A program made the position numbers and the translations under genes. The notes beneath the pieces were generated by a model. The model saw nothing but the letters and a program-made list of their open reading frames with translations. It was not told where the DNA came from and ran no database searches. Of a stretch of 64,000 nt of DNA, positions 10,050 through 18,931 are shown piece after piece. The stretch spans positions 124,001-188,000 of the forward strand of contig NWQQ01000019.1 in assembly GCA_002798255.1 (NCBI GenBank), in the 5' to 3' direction. Source of the DNA: Lysobacteraceae bacterium NML95-0200 (GTDB lineage Bacteria; Pseudomonadota; Gammaproteobacteria; Xanthomonadales; Xanthomonadaceae). Numbering within the stretch: position 1 is the stretch's first letter; the number at the start of each line of letters is the position of its first letter.

Positions 10050-11624
10050 TCAATACACCTCGCGGCGGTAACGGCCTTCGGCTTGCAATTGGTCGTGCAA
10101 AGTTTTGCCCAAGGTTTGCAGGATGACCGCATCCACTGCCGGTGCCATGCGTTGCAGGCTGCCGCAGACATAAATCACCGCGCCCTGTGCCACCCACTCA
10201 CGCAGGCGCGCAGCTTGCGCGGCCAGGACATGCTGCACATAGCGATGCGCACCGCCGTCCCTGGAAAACGCCGTATCCAGATGCTCGATGAAGCCCTGCC
10301 GCTGCCAGTGCAGCAGCTCGGCTTCAAAATGAAAATCATGCGCCGCCTGGCGCTCGCCAAACAGCAGCCAGTTGCGCCCCATGCCGCGCGCTGCACGCGC
10401 TGCCAGATGTGCGCGCAAGCCGGCGATGCCGGTGCCGCTGCCAATCAGAATCATCGGCGCATCGGGCGAGGTGTCGTGGAAGGCGGGATTGCTGCGCAGG
10501 CGCAGCCAGATTTCGCTGCCAAGTGGTGCATGGGCGGTCAGCCAGCCGCTGCCCAGGCCAAGCTGGCCTTGCGCATCAAACGTCTGCCGGACCAAAAGCC
10601 GCAGCTCGCCTTCGGCCGGAATCGAGGCGATGGAGTATTCGCGCACCGGCAGGGGGACGATTTGGGCGGCGATTTCGGCGACTGTTTTCCCGGCAATGCT
10701 TTCAGCTGCGGGCAGGCGGGCATAGGCCAGCAGGTCTTGCAAGGAAATGAGCGTCCCGTGGCGGTCAATCTGGGTTTCGCCATCGAGCCTGGTTTCAAGT
10801 AGCCATTCACGTACGCGCTGTGGCGCGTTGCATGGGGTGATGACGGCAACATCACCGGCTTGCCAGTCCATGTTTTCGCCGGTCAATGTGATTGCCCAGG
10901 CGCTATCGGCTACGCCGCCGGGGTTGAGGCATTCGCGTGCCATCAGCCGCCAGGGTTGCGGCTCGGCAAACACGGGAGCGGCAAGCGCCGCGCCGCCTGC
11001 CAGTTCACTGAGCTGATCTTGCCAAGCCGCCAGTGCTTTGGGGTTGCCTGCATCCACATCAATACGCGGAAACAGCGCCACTGCGCCTGCCGCGTGCATG
11101 GCGGCATCCAGTTGTTTGCCATAGGCGCAAAACGCCTGATAGCGGCTATCCCCCAGCGCCAGCACGGCATATTGCACGCCCGCCAGCGGCTCTGCCTGCA
11201 AGCCGGGCAAGAAGCTGGCGGCATGCTCGGGGCAGTCGCCTTCGCCGGTGGTGCTGGCGATCAGCAGTACGCGGCGGTGCTGGCGCAGCATGGCGGCATT
11301 GGCGGCCTCCAGTGGCAGGGCATGGGCGCTCACGCCTGCCTGCGCCAGTGCAGCCGCGCCCTGCTCGGCCAACTGCATGGCAAATCCGGTCTGGCTGGCC
11401 CATAGCAACAAGATGCCCTGACCATCACTGGCGCGCGTCTCACGGCTTCGCAGGCAGAAAAAGCACAGCAATGCAAAGGCCACCAGCGCCAAGCCGGCCA
11501 GCCCCAGTCGCAGCGATGAGGGCGCGCCCTGCCACCAGGGGTCGCGCTGCCAGTAGCCCAACGCCGCCGCCGCTGCCGCCAGCAGCGACAGCAGCAGGCT
11601 GTTTCCTAACGCACTGCGACTCAT
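10050..11624 (-). CDS. Membrane-anchored flavodoxin/FNR-type flavoprotein reductase (CysJ-like)
   Basis: 524 residues. Two hydrophobic segments (8-24, 38-60) anchor the protein. They are followed by a flavodoxin domain (70-200; WASQTGFAMQLAEQ, STTGEGDCPEHA, LGDSRYQAFCAYGKQL). The FAD/NADPH reductase domain (about 225-524) has REYSIASIPAEG for FAD, GSGTGIAGLRAHL for NADPH and VYVCGS-type VIYVCGSLQRMA. It would move electrons from NADPH through FAD and FMN. It ends the cluster PepSY-DUF2271-DUF4198-reductase. This set accompanies TonB receptors in several gammaproteobacteria and probably drives reductive release of iron from siderophores. The role is inferred from context. Confidence 0.85.
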   Translation of the reverse strand: MSRSALGNSLLLSLLAAAAAALGYWQRDPWWQGAPSSLRLGLAGLALVAFALLCFFCLRSRETRASDGQGILLLWASQTGFAMQLAEQGAAALAQAGVSAHALPLEAANAAMLRQHRRVLLIASTTGEGDCPEHAASFLPGLQAEPLAGVQYAVLALGDSRYQAFCAYGKQLDAAMHAAGAVALFPRIDVDAGNPKALAAWQDQLSELAGGAALAAPVFAEPQPWRLMARECLNPGGVADSAWAITLTGENMDWQAGDVAVITPCNAPQRVREWLLETRLDGETQIDRHGTLISLQDLLAYARLPAAESIAGKTVAEIAAQIVPLPVREYSIASIPAEGELRLLVRQTFDAQGQLGLGSGWLTAHAPLGSEIWLRLRSNPAFHDTSPDAPMILIGSGTGIAGLRAHLAARAARGMGRNWLLFGERQAAHDFHFEAELLHWQRQGFIEHLDTAFSRDGGAHRYVQHVLAAQAARLREWVAQGAVIYVCGSLQRMAPAVDAVILQTLGKTLHDQLQAEGRYRREVY

Positions 11625-11630
11625 CGGGCG

Positions 11631-12440
11631 TTATTGCGGCAACACTTCCAGCGTGGCTACATAAGTCAGGCGGCGCTGGCTGGCCTGCTTGATGCGGGTC
11701 TTGTCATCGCGGCTGGTCGCTTCCAGCCAATACATGCCGGCACTTGGCCAGCTGACCTTGAATTCACCCCGGGCATCGGTTTTCAGCTTGATTTCGTCCT
11801 GCGCATTGCGATAACGGGTTTCGCCACGGATGATTTCAAGCTCGACACCTGCCGCCGGTTGCCCGTCAATCAGCAGGCGGAAGCGGGCTTCCTCACCGGC
11901 AAACAGGTCATTGGGATGGGTAATGGGCTGCATTTCCAGGCCACGACCGCTGATTTTCAGCGCTGTGTCATTCGGAGCGTCCCGGGTGACAAAGGTTTCT
12001 ATCCGGGAAATACCCTCATTGACGCGCAATTCCTGGGCATTGGCCGGGACTTCTGCGGCAAAACGCTCGGCAGTGCCGCGCCAACGCTTGTTCTGGCCGT
12101 TTTCTTTCCAACTTGCCATGATGCCGTCGTTGACGGCCGCCAGCCGCCAGGTGCCGGGCTGGTTGAGCTCGACATCAAACACGCTGCGGTATTTGCCGGT
12201 CGCCAGGTTTTGCGCCTGCACCACGCTGCCATCCGGCGCGGTGATGATGAGGCCATCGGTGCGCAGCGGCACATGGTTGAAATAGAACAGGTCATTGGAC
12301 ACGGCCGCATCCACGGTGACCCAGGGCGCATTGCCGGACACCACCGTTTGCGACGGACGCATCCAGACTTTATGTGCCTGTGCGCCGAATGGCAGCGCCA
12401 GCGCCAGTAGCAAGGCAGAGCGGCGGAGAAAAGTTTTCAT
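11631..12440 (-). CDS. DUF4198 periplasmic protein (GlmZ/CbiK-type nickel/iron-uptake companion)
   Basis: 269 residues with a signal peptide ([22 protein letters not shown]) and mature start [37 protein letters not shown]. The repeated beta-rich segments, with [17 protein letters not shown] and [12 protein letters not shown], are typical of DUF4198, a periplasmic Ig-like family found with metal uptake genes. It lies 6 bases from the reductase gene and 12 bases from DUF2271, in one operon. Metal binding is not shown; the His at the mature N-terminus is suggestive. Confidence 0.82.
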   Translation of the reverse strand: MKTFLRRSALLLALALPFGAQAHKVWMRPSQTVVSGNAPWVTVDAAVSNDLFYFNHVPLRTDGLIITAPDGSVVQAQNLATGKYRSVFDVELNQPGTWRLAAVNDGIMASWKENGQNKRWRGTAERFAAEVPANAQELRVNEGISRIETFVTRDAPNDTALKISGRGLEMQPITHPNDLFAGEEARFRLLIDGQPAAGVELEIIRGETRYRNAQDEIKLKTDARGEFKVSWPSAGMYWLEATSRDDKTRIKQASQRRLTYVATLEVLPQ

Positions 12441-12452
12441 GTTGATACTCGC

Positions 12453-12962
12453 TTAAGGGGTGGAAGTGAGGCTGATGCGGCCAAGTTCACTCTTGCCCTG
12501 GGCATTGCCGGTGCTGGCAGCGCGCCATTTGAACGGGATGCGCAAAAGCTCGCGCCCGCCGACTTCGCGGGCGGCTTCGACCACCAGCACATAATCACCG
12601 GCAGGCAGCTTGCCCAGCTCCGGATGCTGCTCGTTGAACAGCAGCGAATGCGTGCCCGCCGGACGGGTCGGGCCGCTGACGCCATCGACCGGCATCGACA
12701 GGCTGCGGCCACTGCGCCGCCACCACTGGCGCAGGTCGGGCAGCCACTTGGTGCCTGCGCCTTCGCTATTGCCGCGCTGCTGATACCAGACCGCCAGATT
12801 GGCTTTGGCATTCTGCTCGGCATCCTCCACCCAGACCGCCACATACGGGCGGTGATATTCGGCCACATTCAACTGCGGCAGTTGCAGTTCAACACGGACT
12901 TCTGCGGCCTTGACCGGCAACGCGGCAAACGCGCAAAGCATAAGTGCAGGGATAACACGCAT
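12453..12962 (-). CDS. DUF2271 periplasmic protein
   Basis: 169 residues with a signal peptide (MRVIPALMLCAFAALPVKAAE). The mature part has YHRPYVAVWVEDAEQN and LPDLRQWWRRSGR, the hallmarks of DUF2271, a beta-rich family always seen beside PepSY membrane proteins. The start at 12962 is the first that gives a signal peptide; 60 residues of upstream open frame overlap the PepSY gene region and are ignored. Likely an accessory of the same iron-reduction cluster. Biochemical role unknown. Confidence 0.83.
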   Translation of the reverse strand: MRVIPALMLCAFAALPVKAAEVRVELQLPQLNVAEYHRPYVAVWVEDAEQNAKANLAVWYQQRGNSEGAGTKWLPDLRQWWRRSGRSLSMPVDGVSGPTRPAGTHSLLFNEQHPELGKLPAGDYVLVVEAAREVGGRELLRIPFKWRAASTGNAQGKSELGRISLTSTP

Positions 12963-12979
12963 GAGGACACTCCAAAGGT

Positions 12980-13612
12980 CTAATGAACAAAAACAAGCAC
13001 AATCAATAGCGGCAACACCAATCCCAGGCCGACCCATGGCCAGGTGGAACGGCGCTGCCTGGCATGCATTTGCAAAAGCCACAGCCCGCTGACGGTGAAC
13101 ACCACACAGGCCACGGCAAACAGGTCGATGAACCAGCGCCAGGCCGCGCCGGTGTGACGACCTTTGTGCAGGTCGTTGAAATACGCCAGCCAGCCACGGT
13201 CGGTGAACTCGGCCTCGACTGCGCCGCTTTCACGGTCAATGCTGACCCAGCCATCGCCGCCGGGGCGCGGCAGAGCCAGATACACCTCATCAGCCGACCA
13301 CTCGGCTGCCTGGGTTCCGATATGCACCGGCAAGGACTGATTCAGCCAATCACTGACCGTTATTGGCAGCGGCGCATGGCCTTCTTCGCGCGCGCCCAAG
13401 GCTCTCAAGACAGAGGCCGGCATCTCCAGTTGTTTGCGGCTGACTTGCGGTGCCGACTCAATGCTGGCGGCATGATTGAGGGTGATGCCGGTGATGGAGA
13501 ACAGCAGCATCGCCGTCAGGCAAATGGCCGCACTAATCCAATGCCATTGATGCAGCTGCCTGAGCCAAAAACCACGGCGCTGCTGACGTGCCAGCAAATC
13601 GGCGCTTGCCAT
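12980..13612 (-). CDS. PepSY-associated transmembrane protein
   Basis: 210 residues. A first helix (residues 25-48: HWISAAICLTAMLLFSITGITLNHA) is followed by a periplasmic PepSY-like loop and two C-terminal helices near 165-185 and 192-209. NDLHKGRHTGAAWRWFIDLFAV carries the conserved LHxGRHTG-type signature. Such proteins (compare FpvG) are thought to bind haem and pass electrons across the inner membrane for ferric-siderophore reduction. First gene of the four-gene cluster, about 107 bases downstream of the Fur-box-like site. The start at ATG 13612 follows a G-rich ribosome site. Confidence 0.82.
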   Translation of the reverse strand: MASADLLARQQRRGFWLRQLHQWHWISAAICLTAMLLFSITGITLNHAASIESAPQVSRKQLEMPASVLRALGAREEGHAPLPITVSDWLNQSLPVHIGTQAAEWSADEVYLALPRPGGDGWVSIDRESGAVEAEFTDRGWLAYFNDLHKGRHTGAAWRWFIDLFAVACVVFTVSGLWLLQMHARQRRSTWPWVGLGLVLPLLIVLVFVH

Positions 13613-13718
13613 CAGCAATCCCCCCGGGAGCGCCGGGCAGACATTGCCATGAAGAGCCAAGCGGGGGCGTTACCAGCCATGAGAGATGAGCGCGCAGCGG
13701 CAAGAAAAGGGTGAGGAA

Positions 13719-13737
13719 GATAACAATAACAATTCTC
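13719..13737. promoter_or_regulatory. Fur-box-like operator upstream of the iron-reduction cluster
   Basis: GATAACAATAACAATTCTC matches 14 of 19 positions of the Fur consensus, with hexamer repeats of the NATAAT type. It lies between the divergent PepSY gene (start 13612) and cutA (start 13789), which puts the cluster, and possibly cutA, under iron control. The match is by eye. Confidence 0.65.
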
Positions 13738-13788
13738 ATTAGCAAGATTGATTTCACCCTGCCTGCACAAAGGCTTACCCTATGCCAA

Positions 13789-14103
13789 ATGTCCATCCTC
13801 GTCTGTTTCAATACTTGCCCCAGCCACGAATGCGCCGAGTCGATTGCAGCGGCACTGCTGGGCGAGCAGCTGGCCGCCTGTGTCAATATCGTGCCGGGGC
13901 TGACCTCCATCTATCGCTGGCAGGGCAAAGTCGAGCGCGAGGCCGAGTGCCTGCTCATCATCAAAACGCATAGCGAGCAGTTTGATGCCTTGCGCAGCCG
14001 GCTGATTGCGCTGCATCCATATGAACTTCCCGAACTCGTCGCAGTCCAAGCTGCCGATGGCCTGCCCGCTTACCTTGACTGGGTTCGCGCCGAAACCACC
14101 TGA
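13789..14103 (+). CDS. cutA: Divalent-cation tolerance protein CutA
   Basis: 104 residues: MSILVCFNTCPSHECAESIAAALL, AACVNIVPGLTSIYRWQGKVE and the LHPYELPELVAV motif are diagnostic. CutA forms a stable cytosolic trimer with a ferredoxin-like fold, linked to copper tolerance but of unclear function. ATG at 13789 gives the normal N-terminus. It stands 15 bases upstream of dsbD, the common cutA-dsbD arrangement. Confidence 0.94.
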   Translation: MSILVCFNTCPSHECAESIAAALLGEQLAACVNIVPGLTSIYRWQGKVEREAECLLIIKTHSEQFDALRSRLIALHPYELPELVAVQAADGLPAYLDWVRAETT

Positions 14104-14118
14104 TAAATACAACGCCCG

Positions 14119-16464
14119 ATGTCTTTCCTGAGCCGTACTTTTCTCACTCTTGCCCTTGCCCTCAGCAGCCTTGCCAGCCCGGCACAAAGCGCCGACCCCG
14201 GCGAGCTGCCGCCGGTCGATACGGTATTCAAGCCCAGCGTCAGCGCCCCCAGCCGCGAGCTGATTGAAGTGCGCTGGCAAATTGCACCGGGCTATTACCT
14301 GTACCGCCATCGCACCCAGGTCGAGCCACTGGGCGGTTTTACCGCTGGCGCACTGCAAATCCCGGCCGGACAGAAACATCACGACGAATTTTTCGGCGAT
14401 GTGGAAACCTATCGCGGCGAGCTGAAAGTCAACCTGCCGGGCAGCGCCAGCGCCAATGCCGAGCGCATCGCGCTGCGCATCAAATATCAGGGCTGCGCCG
14501 ATATCGGCCTGTGCTATCCGCCGCAAACCCGCACCCTGAATGTACGTCTGCCCGCCGCAACCCCGCCTGCGGTGGCCGATGCCGGTTTCGCCGCGCTCGG
14601 GCAAAGCCTTGGCAGCGGCCAGGGCGCGGCACTCAATCTCCTCGGCAGCGCCCAGCCACTGCCGCCGGAGCAGGCCTTCCGCATGGAGGCGATTGCCGAT
14701 GGCGGCAGCCGCCTGCTGCTGCGCGCCACGCCCGCCCGCGGCTACTACCTGTATCGCGACAAAATCAGCCTGCGGCTGGACAATGCGCCCGGCATCCAGC
14801 TTGACAAGCCGGCCTTTCCCGCCGCCCGCGACCACCGCGATGAGCACTTTGGCGCCGTCAAGGTGTATTTCGACGAAGCGGAAATCCCCATCCCGCTGCA
14901 ACGCAGCGGTACCGGCGCCCAACCACAGGAAGTCACCCTGCATATCGGCTGGCAGGGCTGCCAGCAGGAGGGCATCTGTTACGAGCCGATGCGCAAATCT
15001 TTCCGGCTGGCGCTGCCTGCCATTGACGATACCCGCCAGACACGGGCGAGTGCGGTGGAAACAACAGCAGCCCCGACAACGAACGGAGGCGCCCCGGAAG
15101 CTGCCGATATGCCTGCGGACATGGTGAACGCCGCTGATGCAGCTATCGCCAGCGATACCGCAACCACCATGCCCGCGGCAGCGCCTCTCCCTGCTGAAAG
15201 CAACGTCAGCGCCGCACAAGGCAGCCAGCGCAAGCCGATTGGCCTGTGGGCGGCGCTGCTGTTGGCGCTCGCTGGCGGGCTGATTCTGAACCTGATGCCC
15301 TGCGTGCTGCCGGTACTCTCGCTCAAGGCGTTATCGCTGGCACAAAGCGGCGAAAGCCCGGCGCATGCCCGCCGGCACGCCCTGTGGTACACGCTGGGCG
15401 TGCTTTCGGCGTTCGCGCTGCTGGGCGGCATCGTGCTGGCGCTGCGCCAACAATTGCTCGCCAATGGCATGAGCTGGGGCTTCCAGCTGCAAACACCCTG
15501 GGTGGTGGCAGCGCTGGCACTGGTGGTATTCGCCTTTGGCCTGTCGCTCTCCGGGCTGTGGTATGCGCAATTCACCGCACCACGCGCCGGGATGGGGCTA
15601 TCGCAAAAATCCGGGCATACCGGCGACTTTTTCACCGGCGTGCTGGCAGTGGTGCTGGCCACGCCCTGTACCGCACCGTTCATGGGCGCAGCCCTGGCCT
15701 ATGCCTTTATCGCCCCGGCCGGTATCGCCATGCTGGTATTTCTGATGCTGGGTCTGGGGCTGGCCCTGCCATTCCTGCTGATTGGCTTCATCCCGGCGCT
15801 GGCGCGCTTCCTGCCCAAGCCCGGCGCCTGGATGGAAACGCTCAAACAATTGCTGGCCTTCCCGATGTATGCCACCGCCGCCTGGCTGGTCTGGGTGCTG
15901 GTACAGCAGCGCGGTGCCGATGCTTTCGGCCTGTGGGCACTGGCCGCCATCGCCCTGACCCTGACCCTCTGGGCATGGACGCGCGCGTGCACCTTGAGCC
16001 AGCGCTGGCTGCTGGCACTGGCCCTGCCTGCACTGCTTGCCAGCCTGTGGGCCGTGCACGGCATCCAGCGTCTGCCGATGCTGCGCAGCGAGGCTGCCGA
16101 AAACAGCACCGCCACCACCGGCCGGGTCAGCTATTCACCAGAGCTGCTTGCCCGTTTGCGCAGCGAAGGGCGTGCGGTATTCGTCAACATCACCGCCGAC
16201 TGGTGCGTCACCTGCAAGGCCAACGAGCGCGCCGTTTTTGCCCGCGAGGGCTTCCAGAGCGCGCTGAGCGAAACCGGAGTGGTGTATATGGTCGGCGACC
16301 ATACCGATGTTGACCCGCAGATTTCCGCCTTCCTGCGCGAGCATGGCGCGGTCGGGCTGCCGCTGTATGTGGTCTATCCCGCCTCCGGCGCAGCCCCGCA
16401 GATTCTGCCGGTGGTCATGACCCCGGACATTGCCCGGCAGGCGCTGTTTGACGCGGTGAAATGA
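14119..16464 (+). CDS. dsbD: Thiol:disulfide interchange protein DsbD with duplicated periplasmic alpha domain
   Basis: 781 residues against about 565 in E. coli. Signal peptide (1-24). Two tandem DsbD-alpha-like domains follow: GYYLYRHR with a Cys pair in CADIGLCYPP (about 126/132), and GYYLYRDK with CQQEGICYEP (about 281/287). Then an Ala/Thr-rich linker (about 300-370), the eight-helix membrane domain with MPCVLPVLSLKAL and ATPCTAPFMGAAL, and a C-terminal thioredoxin domain with WCVTC (695-699). It passes reducing power from cytosolic thioredoxin to the periplasm. The next gene is another thioredoxin-fold protein, overlapping by four bases. Confidence 0.95.
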   Translation: MSFLSRTFLTLALALSSLASPAQSADPGELPPVDTVFKPSVSAPSRELIEVRWQIAPGYYLYRHRTQVEPLGGFTAGALQIPAGQKHHDEFFGDVETYRGELKVNLPGSASANAERIALRIKYQGCADIGLCYPPQTRTLNVRLPAATPPAVADAGFAALGQSLGSGQGAALNLLGSAQPLPPEQAFRMEAIADGGSRLLLRATPARGYYLYRDKISLRLDNAPGIQLDKPAFPAARDHRDEHFGAVKVYFDEAEIPIPLQRSGTGAQPQEVTLHIGWQGCQQEGICYEPMRKSFRLALPAIDDTRQTRASAVETTAAPTTNGGAPEAADMPADMVNAADAAIASDTATTMPAAAPLPAESNVSAAQGSQRKPIGLWAALLLALAGGLILNLMPCVLPVLSLKALSLAQSGESPAHARRHALWYTLGVLSAFALLGGIVLALRQQLLANGMSWGFQLQTPWVVAALALVVFAFGLSLSGLWYAQFTAPRAGMGLSQKSGHTGDFFTGVLAVVLATPCTAPFMGAALAYAFIAPAGIAMLVFLMLGLGLALPFLLIGFIPALARFLPKPGAWMETLKQLLAFPMYATAAWLVWVLVQQRGADAFGLWALAAIALTLTLWAWTRACTLSQRWLLALALPALLASLWAVHGIQRLPMLRSEAAENSTATTGRVSYSPELLARLRSEGRAVFVNITADWCVTCKANERAVFAREGFQSALSETGVVYMVGDHTDVDPQISAFLREHGAVGLPLYVVYPASGAAPQILPVVMTPDIARQALFDAVK

Positions 16465-17057
16465 TGCGCGAGAGCACCCGCCTACTGCTGATTGCCGGCA
16501 TCGCTGGATTATGCGGCCTGGGCGCGGCGCTGTGGATGAAAAGCCCCGGCCCCATCTGGGGCAACGAAAGCGGCCAACGCCTGCTGCAAACGGCGCTGGA
16601 GCGCCCCGCCCCTGCCGGGATCGCCAGCGCCCGGCGCGGCCAGCCGGTACCGCCGGTGGCGTTAAAAACCCTGGACGGAGAAGCCACTGCATTACCCCTG
16701 CCTGCTGGCAAAATCACCCTCATCAATGTCTGGGCCAGCTGGTGCAGCCCCTGCATCCAGGAAATGCCGCTGCTGGCCGAATTTGCAAAAAGCCAGAACC
16801 CCGACGGCATCCAGGTCATCGGCATTGCCCTGGATGAGGCCGAAGCGGTACAAGCCTGGCTCTCACGCATGCCCTCGCCCTATCCGCACTATCTGGACAC
16901 GCCCGGCCAGCGCGATGCCAGCGTGCTGCTTGGCAATAGCGCCGGGGTATTGCCCTATACCGTGCTGATTGATGCCGAAGGCAGGCTGCTCAAACAGCGG
17001 ATTGGCCCTTTCAGCTCGGTTCAAGATGTTTTCCAGTGGAGCCGCGCCTCCCTATAA
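16461..17057 (+). CDS. TlpA/ResA-like periplasmic thioredoxin
   Basis: 198 residues. An uncleaved-looking N-terminal helix (8-26) anchors a thioredoxin-like domain with WASWCSPCIQEMPLL (active Cys95/Cys98) and a cis-Pro in VLPYTVLID. Such proteins reduce periplasmic disulfides, often for cytochrome maturation, and take electrons from DsbD-type proteins. The ATG overlaps the dsbD stop (ATGA). The TAA stop sits inside the TATAAT of the candidate promoter of the downstream Roadblock/GTPase operon. Confidence 0.9.
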   Translation: MMRESTRLLLIAGIAGLCGLGAALWMKSPGPIWGNESGQRLLQTALERPAPAGIASARRGQPVPPVALKTLDGEATALPLPAGKITLINVWASWCSPCIQEMPLLAEFAKSQNPDGIQVIGIALDEAEAVQAWLSRMPSPYPHYLDTPGQRDASVLLGNSAGVLPYTVLIDAEGRLLKQRIGPFSSVQDVFQWSRASL

Positions 17058-17058
17058 T
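17030..17058 (+). promoter_or_regulatory. Candidate sigma-70 promoter of the Roadblock/GTPase operon
   Basis: TTTCCA (17030-17035), 17-bp spacer, perfect TATAAT (17053-17058). The -10 overlaps the tlpA-like stop codon and would give a leader of roughly 120 bases before ATG 17188. A second TACAAT occurs at 17162-17167 without a clear -35. Confidence 0.5.
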
Positions 17059-17187
17059 CGCGCCCCCATTCACAGTTCCGTACCTGCCCTCCAGGCCTGC
17101 CCCGGGGAGAGGTATTTCCGTGTCTCCGAAACCTGCCGCCGGCATCTGCTGGCCTGCCTACTACAATATTCCTGCAACAGCTGCACC

Positions 17188-18525
17188 ATGCCTGCTAGTA
17201 TTCAGCTCACAGTTGACTTTTTTCCGGAAGCCGAAGGGCAGCCGGTTTACCTTTCGCCACGCATGCTCAATCTCCAGCAAATCACCATCGCCCGCGACAC
17301 GCTCGATGTCATCGAGAACCTGTCGCTCACCTGTCCGACGCCCGGCATTTTGTGGCTGATGGGCACCGGCGGTGCCGGAAAATCCTCCACATTGGCGGCA
17401 CTGGCTGGCGCTGATGGCGAAGCACTCAAACTACAAGGCAGGGTTGAGCTTGATGGCGTGGACATCCGCTCGGGCAAGCTCAATATCGTGCATGTGCCAC
17501 AGCACGCACAAATCGAGCCGCGCCCCGAGCCACTGATGACCCAGCTACTGGCATTGGCGCCTTCACTCACGCCCAAGACCGTACTGGACTGGCTGACCGA
17601 AATGGGGCTGGAAAATCCGCGTGCCGCCGCCAATGGCCGTACCAGCGCGCTTTGCCCCAAGGTGCGCAAGGCGCTGATGGTGCTGGTCTCCCTGCATACC
17701 CCTGCCGACCTGTGGCTGCTGGACGAACCCACCGCCAACCTTGACGAGCTTCAGGTCAAGTGCGTGCACCAGGCCATTGCCAGCGCCTCGGCACAAGGCT
17801 GCGTCATCGCTTCTACCCATAACCGCCAGGACTGCCTGACGCTCGGCGGACATGTTGCCCTCATCGCCGGTGGCGTCCTGCAAGAATTTGCGCCTTCCGC
17901 ACAGTTTTTTTCCGCACCCGGCACCACAGCTGGTCAGACTTATGTTGAAACCGGCAATTGCAACCTGCCGCGCAAATCCCGGCCACAGGCGGCCGAAGGC
18001 CGTCAGCTTGGTATCTGGTGGGTGGTGCGTGGCCTGATGTGCGGCATGAGCCGTCCCGGCATGATTACCGCTGCCGCCGAGCAGTACCGATATCTGGCCG
18101 AATCCAATATCAAGGTCTTGATAAACCTTGAGGAGGGTCTGCGCTACCCGCTTCAGGAGCTGCGCGATGCCGGTATCGAGTTCCGCCACGTACCGATGCC
18201 CGACATGGCCGCGCCCAGTTTTGACCAGGCGCTGGAAATCTGTCGCCTGGCAGAGTCCCTAATCAGCAATAATCAGGGTATCGTATTGCACTGCCGTGGC
18301 GGTCTGGGTCGCACCGGCACCTGTCTTGCCAGTATCCTTATCTGGCATGGGGAGACAGCGGAAAACGCCATCAACATCATTCGCAGCCACGAACCCAAAG
18401 CCATCCAGTCAAGATCGCAGGTCGCGTTCTTGCATGACTTCGCCGAGCGTATCTACGGTTGGCGCAGCACCCCCACACCACCTCAGCTACAACAACCCGG
18501 AGATATGACTGATGTCCCTCGATAA
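17188..18525 (+). CDS. ABC-type ATPase fused to a dual-specificity/tyrosine-type phosphatase
   Basis: 445 residues from ATG 17188; ATG 17263 would start exactly at the ATPase domain. Neither has a clear ribosome site. ABC domain (26-240): Walker A GTGGAGKSS (59-67), Walker B LWLLDEP (175-181), D-loop ANLD (183-186), H-loop His211. The LSGGQ signature is degenerate (SALCPKVRKAL, 154-162). No transmembrane partner is encoded nearby. Phosphatase domain (about 275-425): WWVVRGLMCGMSRPG, general acid Asp339 (MPDMAAPS), P-loop HCRGGLGRTG with Cys369 and Arg375. First gene of a seven-gene operon, overlapping the next by 14 bases. I infer an ATP-driven cytosolic switch with phosphatase output; substrates are unknown. 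Confidence 0.82.
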   Translation: MPASIQLTVDFFPEAEGQPVYLSPRMLNLQQITIARDTLDVIENLSLTCPTPGILWLMGTGGAGKSSTLAALAGADGEALKLQGRVELDGVDIRSGKLNIVHVPQHAQIEPRPEPLMTQLLALAPSLTPKTVLDWLTEMGLENPRAAANGRTSALCPKVRKALMVLVSLHTPADLWLLDEPTANLDELQVKCVHQAIASASAQGCVIASTHNRQDCLTLGGHVALIAGGVLQEFAPSAQFFSAPGTTAGQTYVETGNCNLPRKSRPQAAEGRQLGIWWVVRGLMCGMSRPGMITAAAEQYRYLAESNIKVLINLEEGLRYPLQELRDAGIEFRHVPMPDMAAPSFDQALEICRLAESLISNNQGIVLHCRGGLGRTGTCLASILIWHGETAENAINIIRSHEPKAIQSRSQVAFLHDFAERIYGWRSTPTPPQLQQPGDMTDVPR

Positions 18526-18922
18526 AGCCCTAGCCACCGCCCAGGCTGATGTCCCCGAATGCGTTGCCACCGGCTACGTTGACATGGAAAGCGGCCTGCT
18601 GCTTGGCGTAAAGACCGTTGACTCGCACCCCAGCGAAGTGCTTGACCTGGTGGCCGCCGCAACCGGCGACCTGTTCCAGGGCAAGAACGTGGTGGAAATC
18701 GAAAAGCTGTTCGACAAGGCACGCGGCATTACCACCCGTGATGCCAGCAACCACTACTTCAAGGAAATCGTGGTGTTCAGCACCAACCTGATCCACGTAT
18801 TCATCCGCTCCAAGAAGTATCCCGGCCAGGCTGCCGTGTTCGTCTGCCGCGCCTCGGCCAACATCGGCATGGTGATCGTGCGCTCGCGCTCGGCCATGAA
18901 CGCCATTGAATCGGCCATGTAA
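18512..18922 (+). CDS. Roadblock/LC7-domain protein (first of three)
   Basis: 136 residues, alpha/beta. CVATGYVDMESGLLLGVKTVDSH, EIVVFSTNLIHVFIRSKKYPGQAAVFVCRASANIGMVIVRSRSAM fits the Roadblock/LC7 (MglB-like) fold. Such proteins dimerise and act as GAPs or platforms for small Ras-like GTPases. The gene overlaps the end of the ATPase-phosphatase gene by 14 bases, with a GGAG ribosome site inside it. A strong hairpin follows, suggesting it is expressed above the downstream genes. Partner choice (GTPase at 19697) is inferred from context. Confidence 0.78.
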   Translation: MSLDKALATAQADVPECVATGYVDMESGLLLGVKTVDSHPSEVLDLVAAATGDLFQGKNVVEIEKLFDKARGITTRDASNHYFKEIVVFSTNLIHVFIRSKKYPGQAAVFVCRASANIGMVIVRSRSAMNAIESAM

Positions 18923-18931
18923 GCCATGAGC

